This document shows, piece after piece, positions 51,046 to 59,112 of a stretch of 64,000 bases of DNA. The notes under the pieces were generated by a model that worked only from the letters and a program-made list of their open reading frames with translations, was not told the DNA's origin and ran no database searches. Every line of letters begins with the position of its first letter. Position 1 is the first letter of the stretch. A program made the position numbers and the translations under genes. Source of the stretch: Actinokineospora xionganensis (GTDB lineage Bacteria > Actinomycetota > Actinomycetes > Mycobacteriales > Pseudonocardiaceae); NCBI RefSeq assembly GCF_014323725.1, contig NZ_JABVED010000002.1:267682-331681 (forward strand), written 5' to 3'.

Positions 51046-54000
51046 CGCTGGCCGACCACTCCCCACCTCTGCACTACCCGACAGACCCGCTCGCCGACGC
51101 CGCTGTGCGCGGGCTGGCCGTGTTCCGCGCCGGACCCGAGAGCGCTCCCCGCACCCTCGTCGAGGTCCTCGACGCCACGGCCGCACTGCACCCGGACGCC
51201 TACGCGCTCGACGACGGCACCACTGTCCTCACTTACCGCGAGTTGCTCGCGGAGGTCGACACACTGCGCCGCTCGCTCAACGACGCGGGCATCGGTGTGG
51301 GCGACCGGGTCGGCGTGCGTGTTCCCTCCGGCTCGGTCGACCTGTACGTCTCGATCCTGGGCGTCCTCGCGGCGGGCGCCGCCTACGTGCCGGTCGACTT
51401 CGACGACCCGCGAGAGCGCGCCGACCTGGTCTTCACCGAGTCCGATGTCGCCGCCGTGCTCGGCGAAGGCCGAGCCCTGACTCCACGCGGGACGCCGCTG
51501 GGCCACCTCGGCACGCCGTCGCCCGACGACGACGCCTGGATCATCTTCACCTCGGGCTCGACCGGGAAGCCGAAGGGCGTCGCGGTCAGCCACCGGTCGG
51601 CCGCCGCGTTCGTCGACGCCGAAGCCGACCTGTTTCTCCCCGACAAGCCCATCGGCCCCGACGACCGGGTGCTGGCCGGGCTGTCCGTCGCGTTCGACGC
51701 CTCCTGCGAGGAGATGTGGCTGGCCTGGCGCAACGGCGCCTGTCTGGTCACGGCGCCCCGTGCGCTCGTGCGGACCGGTGTGGATCTGGGCCCGTGGCTG
51801 GTCGAGCGGGAGATCACCGTGGTGTCGACAGTCCCGACGCTGGCCGCGCTCTGGCCGTCCGACGCGCTCGACGACATCCGGCTGCTGATCTTCGGTGGCG
51901 AGGCGTGTCCGCCCGAGTTGGCCGAGCGCCTCGCGGTGCCGGGCCGGGAAGTCTGGAACACCTACGGCCCGACCGAGGCGACCGTGGTCGCCTGCGGCGC
52001 GCGGATGACCGGCGATGCCCCCGTGCGGATCGGGCTGCCGCTCGACGGCTGGGAGTTGGCCGTGGTCGACGTCGACGGCGCACTGGTACCGATGGGCGGA
52101 TCCGGCGAACTGGTCATCGGGGGCGCGGGCCTGGCCCGCTACCTCGACCCGGTCAAAGACCAGGAGAAGTTCGCGCCGCTGCCCGCGCTGTCCTGGTCGC
52201 GCGCGTACCGCAGCGGCGACCTGGTGAAGGCCGAGCCGGAGGGCCTGCTGTTCCTTGGCCGGGCTGACGAGCAGATCAAGCTCGGCGGCAGGCGCATCGA
52301 GCTCGGCGAGGTCGACGCAGCGCTGCGGGCACTGCCGGGGGTCGCGGGAGCGGCCGCCGCCGTGCGCACCACGAAATCCGGAAACCAACTGCTCGTCGGC
52401 TACGTCGTGGCGGGCGAGGAATTCGATCAGAGCGCCGCCGTGGAGCGGCTGCGCACCGCGCTCCCCGCCGCCCTCGTGCCGTTGCTCGCGAAGGTCGAAA
52501 CGCTGCCAACGCGCACGTCCGGCAAGGTCGATCGGGCCGCGCTGCCGTGGCCACTGCCCGCGCTCGACACCAGCGCGGTCGACCTGGAGGCGTTGTCCCC
52601 CACCCAGGCCTGGCTGGCCGGGCTGTGGACCGAGCTGCTGGGCATCGGCATCGGCGACCCGGACGCCGACTTCTTCACCCACGGCGGCGGCAGCCTCTCC
52701 GCCGCTCAGCTCGTGTCCCGAATCCGCCAGAAGTACCCGACCATCTCGGTGTCCGACGTCTACCAGCACTCCAAGCTGTCCACCCTCGCGAAGCTGATCG
52801 ACGCCACCGCGGGCAGCGTCCGCAGCGACCGTGTCGTCGCGCCGACACCGCGAAAAGCCCAGGTCATCCAGGTTCTCGCGACGATCCCGATGCTGTCGGT
52901 GGTCGGCGCGCGCTGGGTGGTCACGCTCGCCGCGCTGAACAACCTCATCCAGCTCCCCTGGGCGCCCACCGTGTCGTGGTGGCTCGTCTTCGCGGGCTGG
53001 CTGGTCTTCCTGAGCCCGTGGGGCCGCATGGCGATCGCCGCGGGAACCGCGCGGACGTTGCTGCGCGGCGTGCGGCCCGGCCGCTACCCGCGCGGGGGCG
53101 GCGTGCACCTGCGGCTCTGGGCGGCCGAGCGGATGGTCGAGCTGAGCGGTGCGACCAACCTGGCAGGCGCTCCCTGGATGACGCACTACGCGCGGGCTCT
53201 GGGCGCACGCATCGGTGAGGACGTCGACCTGCACTCGCTGCCGCCGGTCACCGGCCTGCTCAAGCTCGGGCGCGGCGCGGCGATCGAGCCGGAGGTCGAC
53301 CTCTCCGGACACTGGCTCGACGGCGATGTCCTGCACGTCGGCCGCATCCGGGTCGACGCGGACGCGACAGTGGGGTCACGCAGCACGCTGTTCCCGGGGG
53401 CGCGGATCGGCAAGCGCGCCGAGGTCGCGCCTGGTTCCGGCGTCCAAGGATCGGTGCCGATGGGCCAGCAGTGGTCCGGGTCGCCCGCGAGCCGCACGGG
53501 CAAGGCGTCGCACCGCGCGACCCGCCCGCCACGACGGAAGCGCTGGGTCGCGGCGTACGCGGTGGCGTCGTTCGCCCTGAGCCTGTTGCCGGTGATCGCC
53601 GCGGTGCCCGCGCTGCTGATTCTCTCGTCGTTCGTCTCCGGCACGGCGACGCTCGGCGCGGCGCTCGGGCAGGCGCTGCTCGCGGTCGCCCCCGCGACGG
53701 TGTCGTGGCTGGTGGCGTACGCCCTGCTGATCCTGGTCTCGGTCCGGACGCTGAGCATCGGCCTGCGGGAAGGCCGCCACCCGGTGCACAGCCGGATCGC
53801 GTGGCAGGCCTGGGCGACCGAGCGGCTGATGGGGATCGCGCGGGTCGGGCTCTATCCGCTCTACGCGAGCCAGCTGACCCCGGTCTGGCTGCGCGCGCTG
53901 GGCATGAAGGTCGGCCGCGGCGTCGAGGCGTCCACGGTGCTGGCGCTGCCCAGCCTGACCACGATCGACGACGGCGCGTTCCTGGCCGACGACACCATGA

Positions 54001-54929
54001 TCGGGTCCTACGAGCTCGGCGGCGGCTGGCTGCGGATCGCGCACGCGCGGGTCGGGAAACGGGCGTTCTTGGGCAACTCCGGCATGACCGCACCCGGGCG
54101 CAAGGTGCCCAAGCGCGGCCTTGTCGGCGTGCTGTCGTCCACGCCGAAGAAGGCCAAGGCGGGCTCGTCCTACCTGGGCATGCCGCCGATGAAGCTGCCG
54201 CGCACGGTCGAGACGGGCGACGAGAGCACGACCTTCGACCCGCCTGCCCGGTTGAAGATCGCTCGGGGACTGGTCGAGCTGTGCCGGATCGTGCCGGTGA
54301 TGGCGTCGCTGGCGCTCGCGGTGCTGGTGGCGGCCGGGTTCGAGGCGCTCGCCGCTTCGACTGGGTTCGGTGTGGCTTTGGCGCTGAGCGGGGTGTTGCT
54401 CTTCGGGGCAGGGATCGCCGCGTGTGCCGTCGCCGTGGTGGCGAAGTGGATCCTCGTGGGCCGGTTCACGGCGATCGAGCGTCCGCTGTGGAGCGGGTTC
54501 GTGTGGCGCGACGAGCTGGCGGACACGTTCGTGGAGATGCTCGCGGTGCCGTGGTTCGCCACCTCGGCGCAGGGCACGCCGCTGCTGAACGTGTGGCTGC
54601 GCGGGCTGGGCGCCAAGGTCGGCCGCGGCGCGTGGGTCGAGACGTACTGGCTGCCCGAGTACGACCTGGTCCGCATCGGCGACGGCGCCACCGTCAACCG
54701 GGGCTGTGTGCTGCAGACCCACCTGTTCCACGACCGGATCATGAGCATGTCGGCGGTGGCCGTCGGCGACGGCGGCACGCTCGGTCCGCACGGCATCGTG
54801 CTGCCCGGCGCGTCGATCGGTGACCAGGCCACCGTGGGTCCGGCGTCGCTGGTCATGCGGGGTGAGTCGGTGCCCGACGGCAGCCGCTGGCTGGGCAACC
54901 CGATCGCGGCGTGGCCCGGCTGCTGTTGA
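51042..54929 (+). CDS. Pls/PosA-family non-ribosomal peptide synthetase (epsilon-poly-amino-acid synthetase-like)
   Basis: This protein of about 1295 residues is close in size to Streptomyces Pls (about 1319). The adenylation domain (about 35-510) has IIFTSGSTGKPKGVAVSH, VLAGLSVAFDASCEEMW, NTYGPTEATVV, YRSGDLV and the catalytic-lysine segment TRTSGKVDRAALP. A thiolation domain follows (HGGGSLSAAQL, Ser near 550). There is no condensation or thioesterase domain. Instead three pairs of transmembrane helices (about 620-670, 835-905, 1070-1135) alternate with three left-handed beta-helix-like domains (about 715-800, 945-1020, 1180-1290). In Pls this layout polymerises lysine through iterative amide bonds at the membrane. 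The amino acid used here is not proven. Confidence 0.88.
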   Translation: MTLADHSPPLHYPTDPLADAAVRGLAVFRAGPESAPRTLVEVLDATAALHPDAYALDDGTTVLTYRELLAEVDTLRRSLNDAGIGVGDRVGVRVPSGSVDLYVSILGVLAAGAAYVPVDFDDPRERADLVFTESDVAAVLGEGRALTPRGTPLGHLGTPSPDDDAWIIFTSGSTGKPKGVAVSHRSAAAFVDAEADLFLPDKPIGPDDRVLAGLSVAFDASCEEMWLAWRNGACLVTAPRALVRTGVDLGPWLVEREITVVSTVPTLAALWPSDALDDIRLLIFGGEACPPELAERLAVPGREVWNTYGPTEATVVACGARMTGDAPVRIGLPLDGWELAVVDVDGALVPMGGSGELVIGGAGLARYLDPVKDQEKFAPLPALSWSRAYRSGDLVKAEPEGLLFLGRADEQIKLGGRRIELGEVDAALRALPGVAGAAAAVRTTKSGNQLLVGYVVAGEEFDQSAAVERLRTALPAALVPLLAKVETLPTRTSGKVDRAALPWPLPALDTSAVDLEALSPTQAWLAGLWTELLGIGIGDPDADFFTHGGGSLSAAQLVSRIRQKYPTISVSDVYQHSKLSTLAKLIDATAGSVRSDRVVAPTPRKAQVIQVLATIPMLSVVGARWVVTLAALNNLIQLPWAPTVSWWLVFAGWLVFLSPWGRMAIAAGTARTLLRGVRPGRYPRGGGVHLRLWAAERMVELSGATNLAGAPWMTHYARALGARIGEDVDLHSLPPVTGLLKLGRGAAIEPEVDLSGHWLDGDVLHVGRIRVDADATVGSRSTLFPGARIGKRAEVAPGSGVQGSVPMGQQWSGSPASRTGKASHRATRPPRRKRWVAAYAVASFALSLLPVIAAVPALLILSSFVSGTATLGAALGQALLAVAPATVSWLVAYALLILVSVRTLSIGLREGRHPVHSRIAWQAWATERLMGIARVGLYPLYASQLTPVWLRALGMKVGRGVEASTVLALPSLTTIDDGAFLADDTMIGSYELGGGWLRIAHARVGKRAFLGNSGMTAPGRKVPKRGLVGVLSSTPKKAKAGSSYLGMPPMKLPRTVETGDESTTFDPPARLKIARGLVELCRIVPVMASLALAVLVAAGFEALAASTGFGVALALSGVLLFGAGIAACAVAVVAKWILVGRFTAIERPLWSGFVWRDELADTFVEMLAVPWFATSAQGTPLLNVWLRGLGAKVGRGAWVETYWLPEYDLVRIGDGATVNRGCVLQTHLFHDRIMSMSAVAVGDGGTLGPHGIVLPGASIGDQATVGPASLVMRGESVPDGSRWLGNPIAAWPGCC

Positions 54930-54938
54930 ATGGGTCTA

Positions 54939-55009
54939 GTGAGCGAGCTTGCGAGCGAACCATCGACACAGTGCCTTCGCGAGTGGAGCCACCGAACCTG
55001 TGAGGTGGC
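54939..55009 (+). repeat. 24+32-bp dispersed repeat carrying a ribosome binding site (copy 2)
   Basis: Blocks 54939-54962 and 54978-55009 are identical to the blocks before ybjN (reverse strand, 22980-23041), here separated by 15 bp. The second block ends GAGGTGGC three bases before the M1 peptidase ATG and provides its ribosome binding site. It fills nearly all the gap after the Pls-like gene. Confidence 0.85.
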
Positions 55010-55012
55010 CGC

Positions 55013-56335
55013 ATGAGCGCCAAGGCTGACGCTGGGGAGCCCGGCGCGACGACGTCGGCCGACGCATACCTCCCGCAGCACGGCAACGGCGGCTATCGGG
55101 TCACGCACTATGACCTCGAACTGGATTACCGGGTCGGTCCGGGCAGGCTGGACGGACTGGCCCGGCTCACCCTGGCCCCCACGCACGCGCTGAGCAGGTT
55201 CAGTCTCGACTTCGGCAAGCTGCGGGTCACCAAGGTGACCGTCGGGGGCAAGGCGGCCCGCTACGCCCAGCGCGGCTCGAAGCTGCACGTCACGCCCGCG
55301 CGTCCACTGCCCGCGGTGAGCCCGGTGCTGGTGGAGGTGCGCTACGTCGGCTCACCCGAGCCGGTCGCGACCGTGTGGGGCGAGTTGGGCTGGGACTACC
55401 TCGACGACGGGGTGATCGTGGCGAGCCAGCCGATCGGGTCTCCGTCGTGGTTCCCGTGCAACGACCACCCCAGCGACAAGGCCACGTACCGGATCGCGGT
55501 GACCGTGGCGTCGCCGTACCAGGTGGTGGCGAACGGGGTGCTGGAGTCGCGGCGGACCTCGGCGTCGACGACCACCTGGGTGTACCGGCTGGCCCAGCCG
55601 ACTTCCGCGTACCTGATCAGTGTCCAGATCGGACGGTACGCGCTCAGCGAAGCCGGGACCGTGCATGCGGCGGTGCCCGCCCGGCTGGTGGTGCCGTTCC
55701 AGCACGACTTCGGCAGGCAGCCGAAGATGCTCGCGGAGTTCGACGCGATGTTCGGCCCGTACCCGTTCGACCGCTACGGCGTGGTGATCGTCGACGCGGA
55801 GCTGGACGCGCCGGTCGAGGCGCAGGCGCTGTCGATCTTCGGCTCGAACCACGTCGACGGCAGGCGCGGGTCGGAGAACCTGGTGGCGCACGAGCTCGCG
55901 CACCAGTGGTTCGGCAACAGCCTCACCGTCGCCGAGTGGCGGCACATCTGGCTCAACGAGGGCTTCGCCACCTACGCGGAATGGCTGTGGTCGGAGGTGT
56001 CCGGCGGCGACAGCGCCGACGCCCATGCGCGCCGGTCCTGGCGGGAAACCGTTGTGCAGCCACAAGATCTACGACTCGCCGATCCCGGCGCACAGAGGAT
56101 CTTCGACGACCGCGTGTATTCGCGCGGCGCCATGACCTTGCACGCGCTGCGACTTCGTTTGGGGGACAGCGCTTTCTTCGCCCTGCTGCGCGAGTGGACC
56201 TCCACTCACGAGCACGGCGTGGTGACCACTGAGGCGTTCACGACAATGGCGCAGCGGCACACGCCGTGGCCGTTGACCGAGCTGTTCGCCCGATGGCTGT
56301 TCGACACGATTCTGCCGCCGCTGCCGACCAAGTAG
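55013..56335 (+). CDS. Short M1-family zinc metallopeptidase
   Basis: This 440-residue peptidase has the zinc site HELAHQWFGN (HExxH, His near 292) with the third ligand 18 residues later in WLNEGFATYAEWLW. The catalytic tyrosine region is YSRGAMTLHALRLR. The usual GAMEN exopeptidase loop is altered to VEAQALSIFG, keeping the glutamate. It lacks the long C-terminal helical domain of aminopeptidase N and has no signal peptide. In epsilon-poly-lysine producers a membrane-bound M1-type enzyme (Pld) degrades the polymer. Placement 84 bp after the Pls-like gene suggests a similar role; this is inference. A terminator follows. Confidence 0.9.
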   Translation: MSAKADAGEPGATTSADAYLPQHGNGGYRVTHYDLELDYRVGPGRLDGLARLTLAPTHALSRFSLDFGKLRVTKVTVGGKAARYAQRGSKLHVTPARPLPAVSPVLVEVRYVGSPEPVATVWGELGWDYLDDGVIVASQPIGSPSWFPCNDHPSDKATYRIAVTVASPYQVVANGVLESRRTSASTTTWVYRLAQPTSAYLISVQIGRYALSEAGTVHAAVPARLVVPFQHDFGRQPKMLAEFDAMFGPYPFDRYGVVIVDAELDAPVEAQALSIFGSNHVDGRRGSENLVAHELAHQWFGNSLTVAEWRHIWLNEGFATYAEWLWSEVSGGDSADAHARRSWRETVVQPQDLRLADPGAQRIFDDRVYSRGAMTLHALRLRLGDSAFFALLREWTSTHEHGVVTTEAFTTMAQRHTPWPLTELFARWLFDTILPPLPTK

Positions 56336-56349
56336 CAGCCAAGGGATAA

Positions 56350-56377
56350 GCGGAGCCGCTTCACCGAGCGGCTCCGC
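56350..56377 (+). terminator. Intrinsic hairpin terminator between the M1 peptidase and MoxR genes
   Basis: A perfect 11-bp stem (GCGGAGCCGCT at 56350-56360 with its complement at 56367-56377) and loop TCACCG lie 15 bp after the peptidase stop. The MoxR gene converges from the other side, so it may serve both. Confidence 0.8.
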
Positions 56378-56462
56378 TCCACATCCCATCCGACGCCGCC
56401 ACTCGTCGTCCGGGCCGGCCTGGGTCAATGGTGCGCCGGCGGGTGCGGTGAACGCGAGCGAT

Positions 56463-57335
56463 TTAGCGCGAGAGCAGCGCGTCGAGCCCGGCGGCGACGA
56501 CCCGATCGGCGTCCTCCCGGTACTTGAGGACCGCGCCGAGGGTGACGGCCGCGCTCGCCGCGTCGAGTTCCGTGCGGTTCAGCGCGAGCAGCGCCTGCGC
56601 CCAGTCGATCGACTCCGCCACACCGGGCGGCTTCAGCAGCTCCGCCGACCGCAGTCGCCGAACCGCGGACGCGACCTGTGTGGACAGACGCTCGCCGATG
56701 CCCGGCACCCGGCGGCGCAGGATGGCCACCTCCCGGGCCAGGTCCGGGTGTTCCAGCCAGTGGTAGAGGCAGCGCCGCTTGAGCGCGTCGTGGACCTCGC
56801 GGGTGCGGTTGGACGTGAGGATCACCAGGGGCGGAACGGAAGCGCGGATCTCGCCGAGCTCCGGGATGGTGACCGCGTTCTCGCTGAGGACCTCCAGCAG
56901 GAACGCCTCGAACTCGTCGTCGGCCCGGTCGACCTCGTCCACCAGGAGCACGCACGGCGCTTCCTCCAGCGCCCGCAGCAGCGGCCGGGCGAGCAGGAAA
57001 CGGCGGCTGTACAGCGACTTCTCCGCCTCGTCCGGGTCGAGCCGCCCGGGGGACGCGGCCTCCAGGGCCCGCAGGTGCAGGAGTTGGCGGGGAAAGTCCC
57101 AGTCGTAGAGGGCCTGGGTGGCGTCGATGCCCTCGTGGCACTGCAGGCGGATCAGCTCAAGGCCCAGTGCCTCGGCCAGCGCGGTGGCCAGCGACGTCTT
57201 CCCGGTGCCGGGCTCGCCTTCGCAGAACAGCGGGCGGCCCATCCGCATGGCGAGGAAGGCCGCGGTGGCCAAACCCTCGTCGGCCAGGTAGCCGACACGG
57301 TCGAGTGCGGCGGCGACGTCCCGCGGCTGCTCCAT
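56463..57335 (-). CDS. MoxR-family AAA+ ATPase (CoxD-like)
   Basis: This 290-residue AAA+ ATPase has Walker A in FCEGEPGTGKTSLATALAEA (about residue 37) and Walker B in CVLLVDEVDRADDEFEAFLL (about 110). Sensor 1 is VILTSNRTREV, and an arginine finger region follows. MoxR ATPases act with VWA proteins to mature metalloenzymes. Its natural partner is the CoxE-like protein at 49366-50451, which is on the same strand but 6 kb further along, beyond the Pls-like locus. The ATG is at 57335. Confidence 0.9.
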   Translation of the reverse strand: MEQPRDVAAALDRVGYLADEGLATAAFLAMRMGRPLFCEGEPGTGKTSLATALAEALGLELIRLQCHEGIDATQALYDWDFPRQLLHLRALEAASPGRLDPDEAEKSLYSRRFLLARPLLRALEEAPCVLLVDEVDRADDEFEAFLLEVLSENAVTIPELGEIRASVPPLVILTSNRTREVHDALKRRCLYHWLEHPDLAREVAILRRRVPGIGERLSTQVASAVRRLRSAELLKPPGVAESIDWAQALLALNRTELDAASAAVTLGAVLKYREDADRVVAAGLDALLSR

Positions 57336-57435
57336 CCAGCCACAGTATCCGCGCGCGCACCCGGAGACGACCCCGAGACGAAAACCAGGGTCGTTCCCCG
57401 ATGTCCGGGCGGCCGTGGTCGAGCAACCTTGAGGT

Positions 57436-57657
57436 ATGACGAACTACAGCGATGCAGACACCAAGACCACCCGCACGCTGCGCCGCAGCCGGACCGACAA
57501 GATGGTCGCCGGTGTGTGTGGCGGTGTCGCGAAGACGCTCGGTATCGACGCCGCCCTGGTGCGGATCGGACTCGTCGTGGCGACGATCCTCGGGTTCGGC
57601 ACCGGCGTGCTGATCTACCTGGCCTGCTGGATCCTGATGCCCGAGGAAGCCGCCTAA
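57436..57657 (+). CDS. PspC-domain membrane protein
   Basis: This 73-residue protein has a single PspC domain: the entry motif RTDKMVAGVCGGVAKTLGID, then a hydrophobic helix (VRIGLVVATILGFGTGVLIY) and a CWILMPEE end. PspC proteins sense or transmit envelope stress at the membrane. No other psp genes are near. The next gene, another small membrane protein, starts 12 bp later and is probably co-transcribed. Confidence 0.88.
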   Translation: MTNYSDADTKTTRTLRRSRTDKMVAGVCGGVAKTLGIDAALVRIGLVVATILGFGTGVLIYLACWILMPEEAA

Positions 57658-57668
57658 GCTCTGCAGGC

Positions 57669-57959
57669 GTGACCGATCGGACGGGAACCACCAAAGCACT
57701 GGTCCTGATCGCGTCCGGCGTGCTGTTCGCGACGGCCGGAGTGGTGTGCTTCCTCGTCGCGCTCTTCGCGCCCACCATGCGCGGCCGGCCGTACTCGGGG
57801 GCGGTCGCGTTCATGGCGATCACGGTGCTCACCGTGGCTTTGGCGATCTTCCTGACGCTGCGCGGGCGAACCCCTCAGCGGGTGGTCCTCGGCGGCTGCG
57901 CGACGCTGCTGATCGGGTCGGCCGTGGCGGTGGGAACGCTATTGGTGCTGATCACCTAG
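57669..57959 (+). CDS. Small membrane protein of unknown function
   Basis: This 96-residue protein has three predicted transmembrane helices (about 9-32, 40-62, 70-95) and no recognisable family motif. The GTG at 57669 is 12 bp after the pspC gene, suggesting an operon. Its last 21 bp overlap the 3' end of the convergent alpha/beta hydrolase gene. A role in envelope stress with PspC is possible but unsupported beyond proximity. Confidence 0.65.
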   Translation: MTDRTGTTKALVLIASGVLFATAGVVCFLVALFAPTMRGRPYSGAVAFMAITVLTVALAIFLTLRGRTPQRVVLGGCATLLIGSAVAVGTLLVLIT

Positions 57960-58652
57960 GAAGCCGGTCAACAGCGCCCGGATCTCCTTGCGGTGCGTGA
58001 CCAGCGGATACGCCGACGGCAGCACCTCAAGTCGGGAGTTCGGGAAGGCCTCTGCGGCCTCCTGCGCGACGCAGAGCGGGTGCAGGGGGTCGTCCTTGGC
58101 GGCGATGATCAGGACTTGCGCCCGGACTTGGCGCAGCGTCTCAGGGGCCGGCACCGGCACCTGGGTCGCGACGGCGTGCAGGGCGGGGCCCAGACGCATG
58201 AGGGCGTCGGCGCGGTCTTCGAGGTAGGAGCCCGCGCCGGGGAGGACGCCCAGCAGGTCGCGCAGGCGGGCGCGGTCACCGGAGTCGACCGCGGCGGCCA
58301 TCGCCTCGACCAGGTGCGCGTTGGTCCGTGGTCGCGACAGGGCGGCGGGGAACATCAGGACGATCCGGTCGAAGCGGTCGGGCTCGGCGCTGACCAGCGC
58401 GGACAGCGCGGCGGCGCCGAGCGAGACGCCGACGGCCTGGGGTGCGTCGATCTGGCCGATGACCTTGGCCAGCGTCGGATAGGTCCAGTAGTCGGCAGGC
58501 GGGTCAGGGGCGTCGGCGTGACCGGGGAGGGTCAGCACGATTCGGGTGCCCGGCAGGCCGGAAGCCGGGATGCGCGCCTCGCCCGCGGTGGCCCCGAGAC
58601 CGGGGACGACCAGGGTGACCGGATCACCGGACCCGTAGGCCCGGCGGATCAC
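57939..58652 (-). CDS. Alpha/beta hydrolase
   Basis: This 237-residue hydrolase has the strand-3 segment VTLVVPGLGATAGEAR. The nucleophile elbow is GVSLGAAAL near residue 80 (Gly-x-Ser-x-Gly in relaxed form, VGVSLGA). The acidic residue is in IIAAKDDPLHPL and the late histidine in LVTHRKEI. The oxyanion and catalytic residues appear complete. The substrate is unknown. The GTG start overlaps the stop of the DUF2516 gene (GTGA). Confidence 0.83.
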   Translation of the reverse strand: MIRRAYGSGDPVTLVVPGLGATAGEARIPASGLPGTRIVLTLPGHADAPDPPADYWTYPTLAKVIGQIDAPQAVGVSLGAAALSALVSAEPDRFDRIVLMFPAALSRPRTNAHLVEAMAAAVDSGDRARLRDLLGVLPGAGSYLEDRADALMRLGPALHAVATQVPVPAPETLRQVRAQVLIIAAKDDPLHPLCVAQEAAEAFPNSRLEVLPSAYPLVTHRKEIRALLTGFLGDQHQ

Positions 58653-58942
58653 CAGCGGGGGCCGCGCTGGACCTCGATCAGCTTTGGGCGCACGTCCACC
58701 AGGTACACGAGCGCGGCGACCAGGCCCGCCATCCAGAAGATCCAGCCTCTGCCCGCGAAGCTGAACAACAGCAGCGCGACCGTGGACGCGCCCGTGATGC
58801 CGACCCAGGCCATCTTGGTCATGCGGTCGGCGGCGGAATAGGCGTCCGGTCGCTGCATCAGCGCGTGGACGAGCGCGAACACACCGACGGGCACGGCGGC
58901 CCAGTCGATGATTCGCAAGATCCAAAAAGCGGTCTCCGGCAC
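58649..58942 (-). CDS. DUF2516-family membrane protein
   Basis: This 97-residue protein has three hydrophobic helices (about 4-25, 43-62, 66-83) and a basic C-terminus. It matches the DUF2516 family found next to hbhA in mycobacteria (Rv0476). Function is unknown. It heads a two-gene unit with the alpha/beta hydrolase (GTGA overlap). It diverges from the XRE regulator gene. Confidence 0.82.
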   Translation of the reverse strand: MPETAFWILRIIDWAAVPVGVFALVHALMQRPDAYSAADRMTKMAWVGITGASTVALLLFSFAGRGWIFWMAGLVAALVYLVDVRPKLIEVQRGPRW

Positions 58943-59022
58943 GTGCCCAGCCTACGTGCGAAACCGTCCGCTTCACCACATGCGTGTCCGTTAGCGCTTC
59001 GCGCCAGTTGGGTAACCCGTAG

Positions 59023-59103
59023 TTGTGACAGACCGCACGGTCCGGTTGCAAGCAGAGTGCTTGCAATTGCTAGCGGTAGCGCGTAGCGTCGGAACTGTCA
59101 CAA
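59023..59103 (+). promoter_or_regulatory. Nested inverted repeats upstream of the XRE regulator
   Basis: A perfect 21-bp dyad, TTGCAAGCA-GAG-TGCTTGCAA (59046-59066), lies 46 bp before the regulator's start codon. It is flanked by a second pair, TTGTGACAG (59023-59031) and CTGTCACAA (59095-59103), which are exact complements. The inner dyad is a good candidate autoregulatory operator. The outer pair almost touches the ribosome binding site AAGGAGG. Confidence 0.6.
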
Positions 59104-59112
59104 GGAGGCTGG

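Noticed and set aside
50991-53336. 781-codon minus-strand reading frame opposite the Pls-like gene
   Set aside because: It is an antisense shadow of a clear multidomain synthetase.
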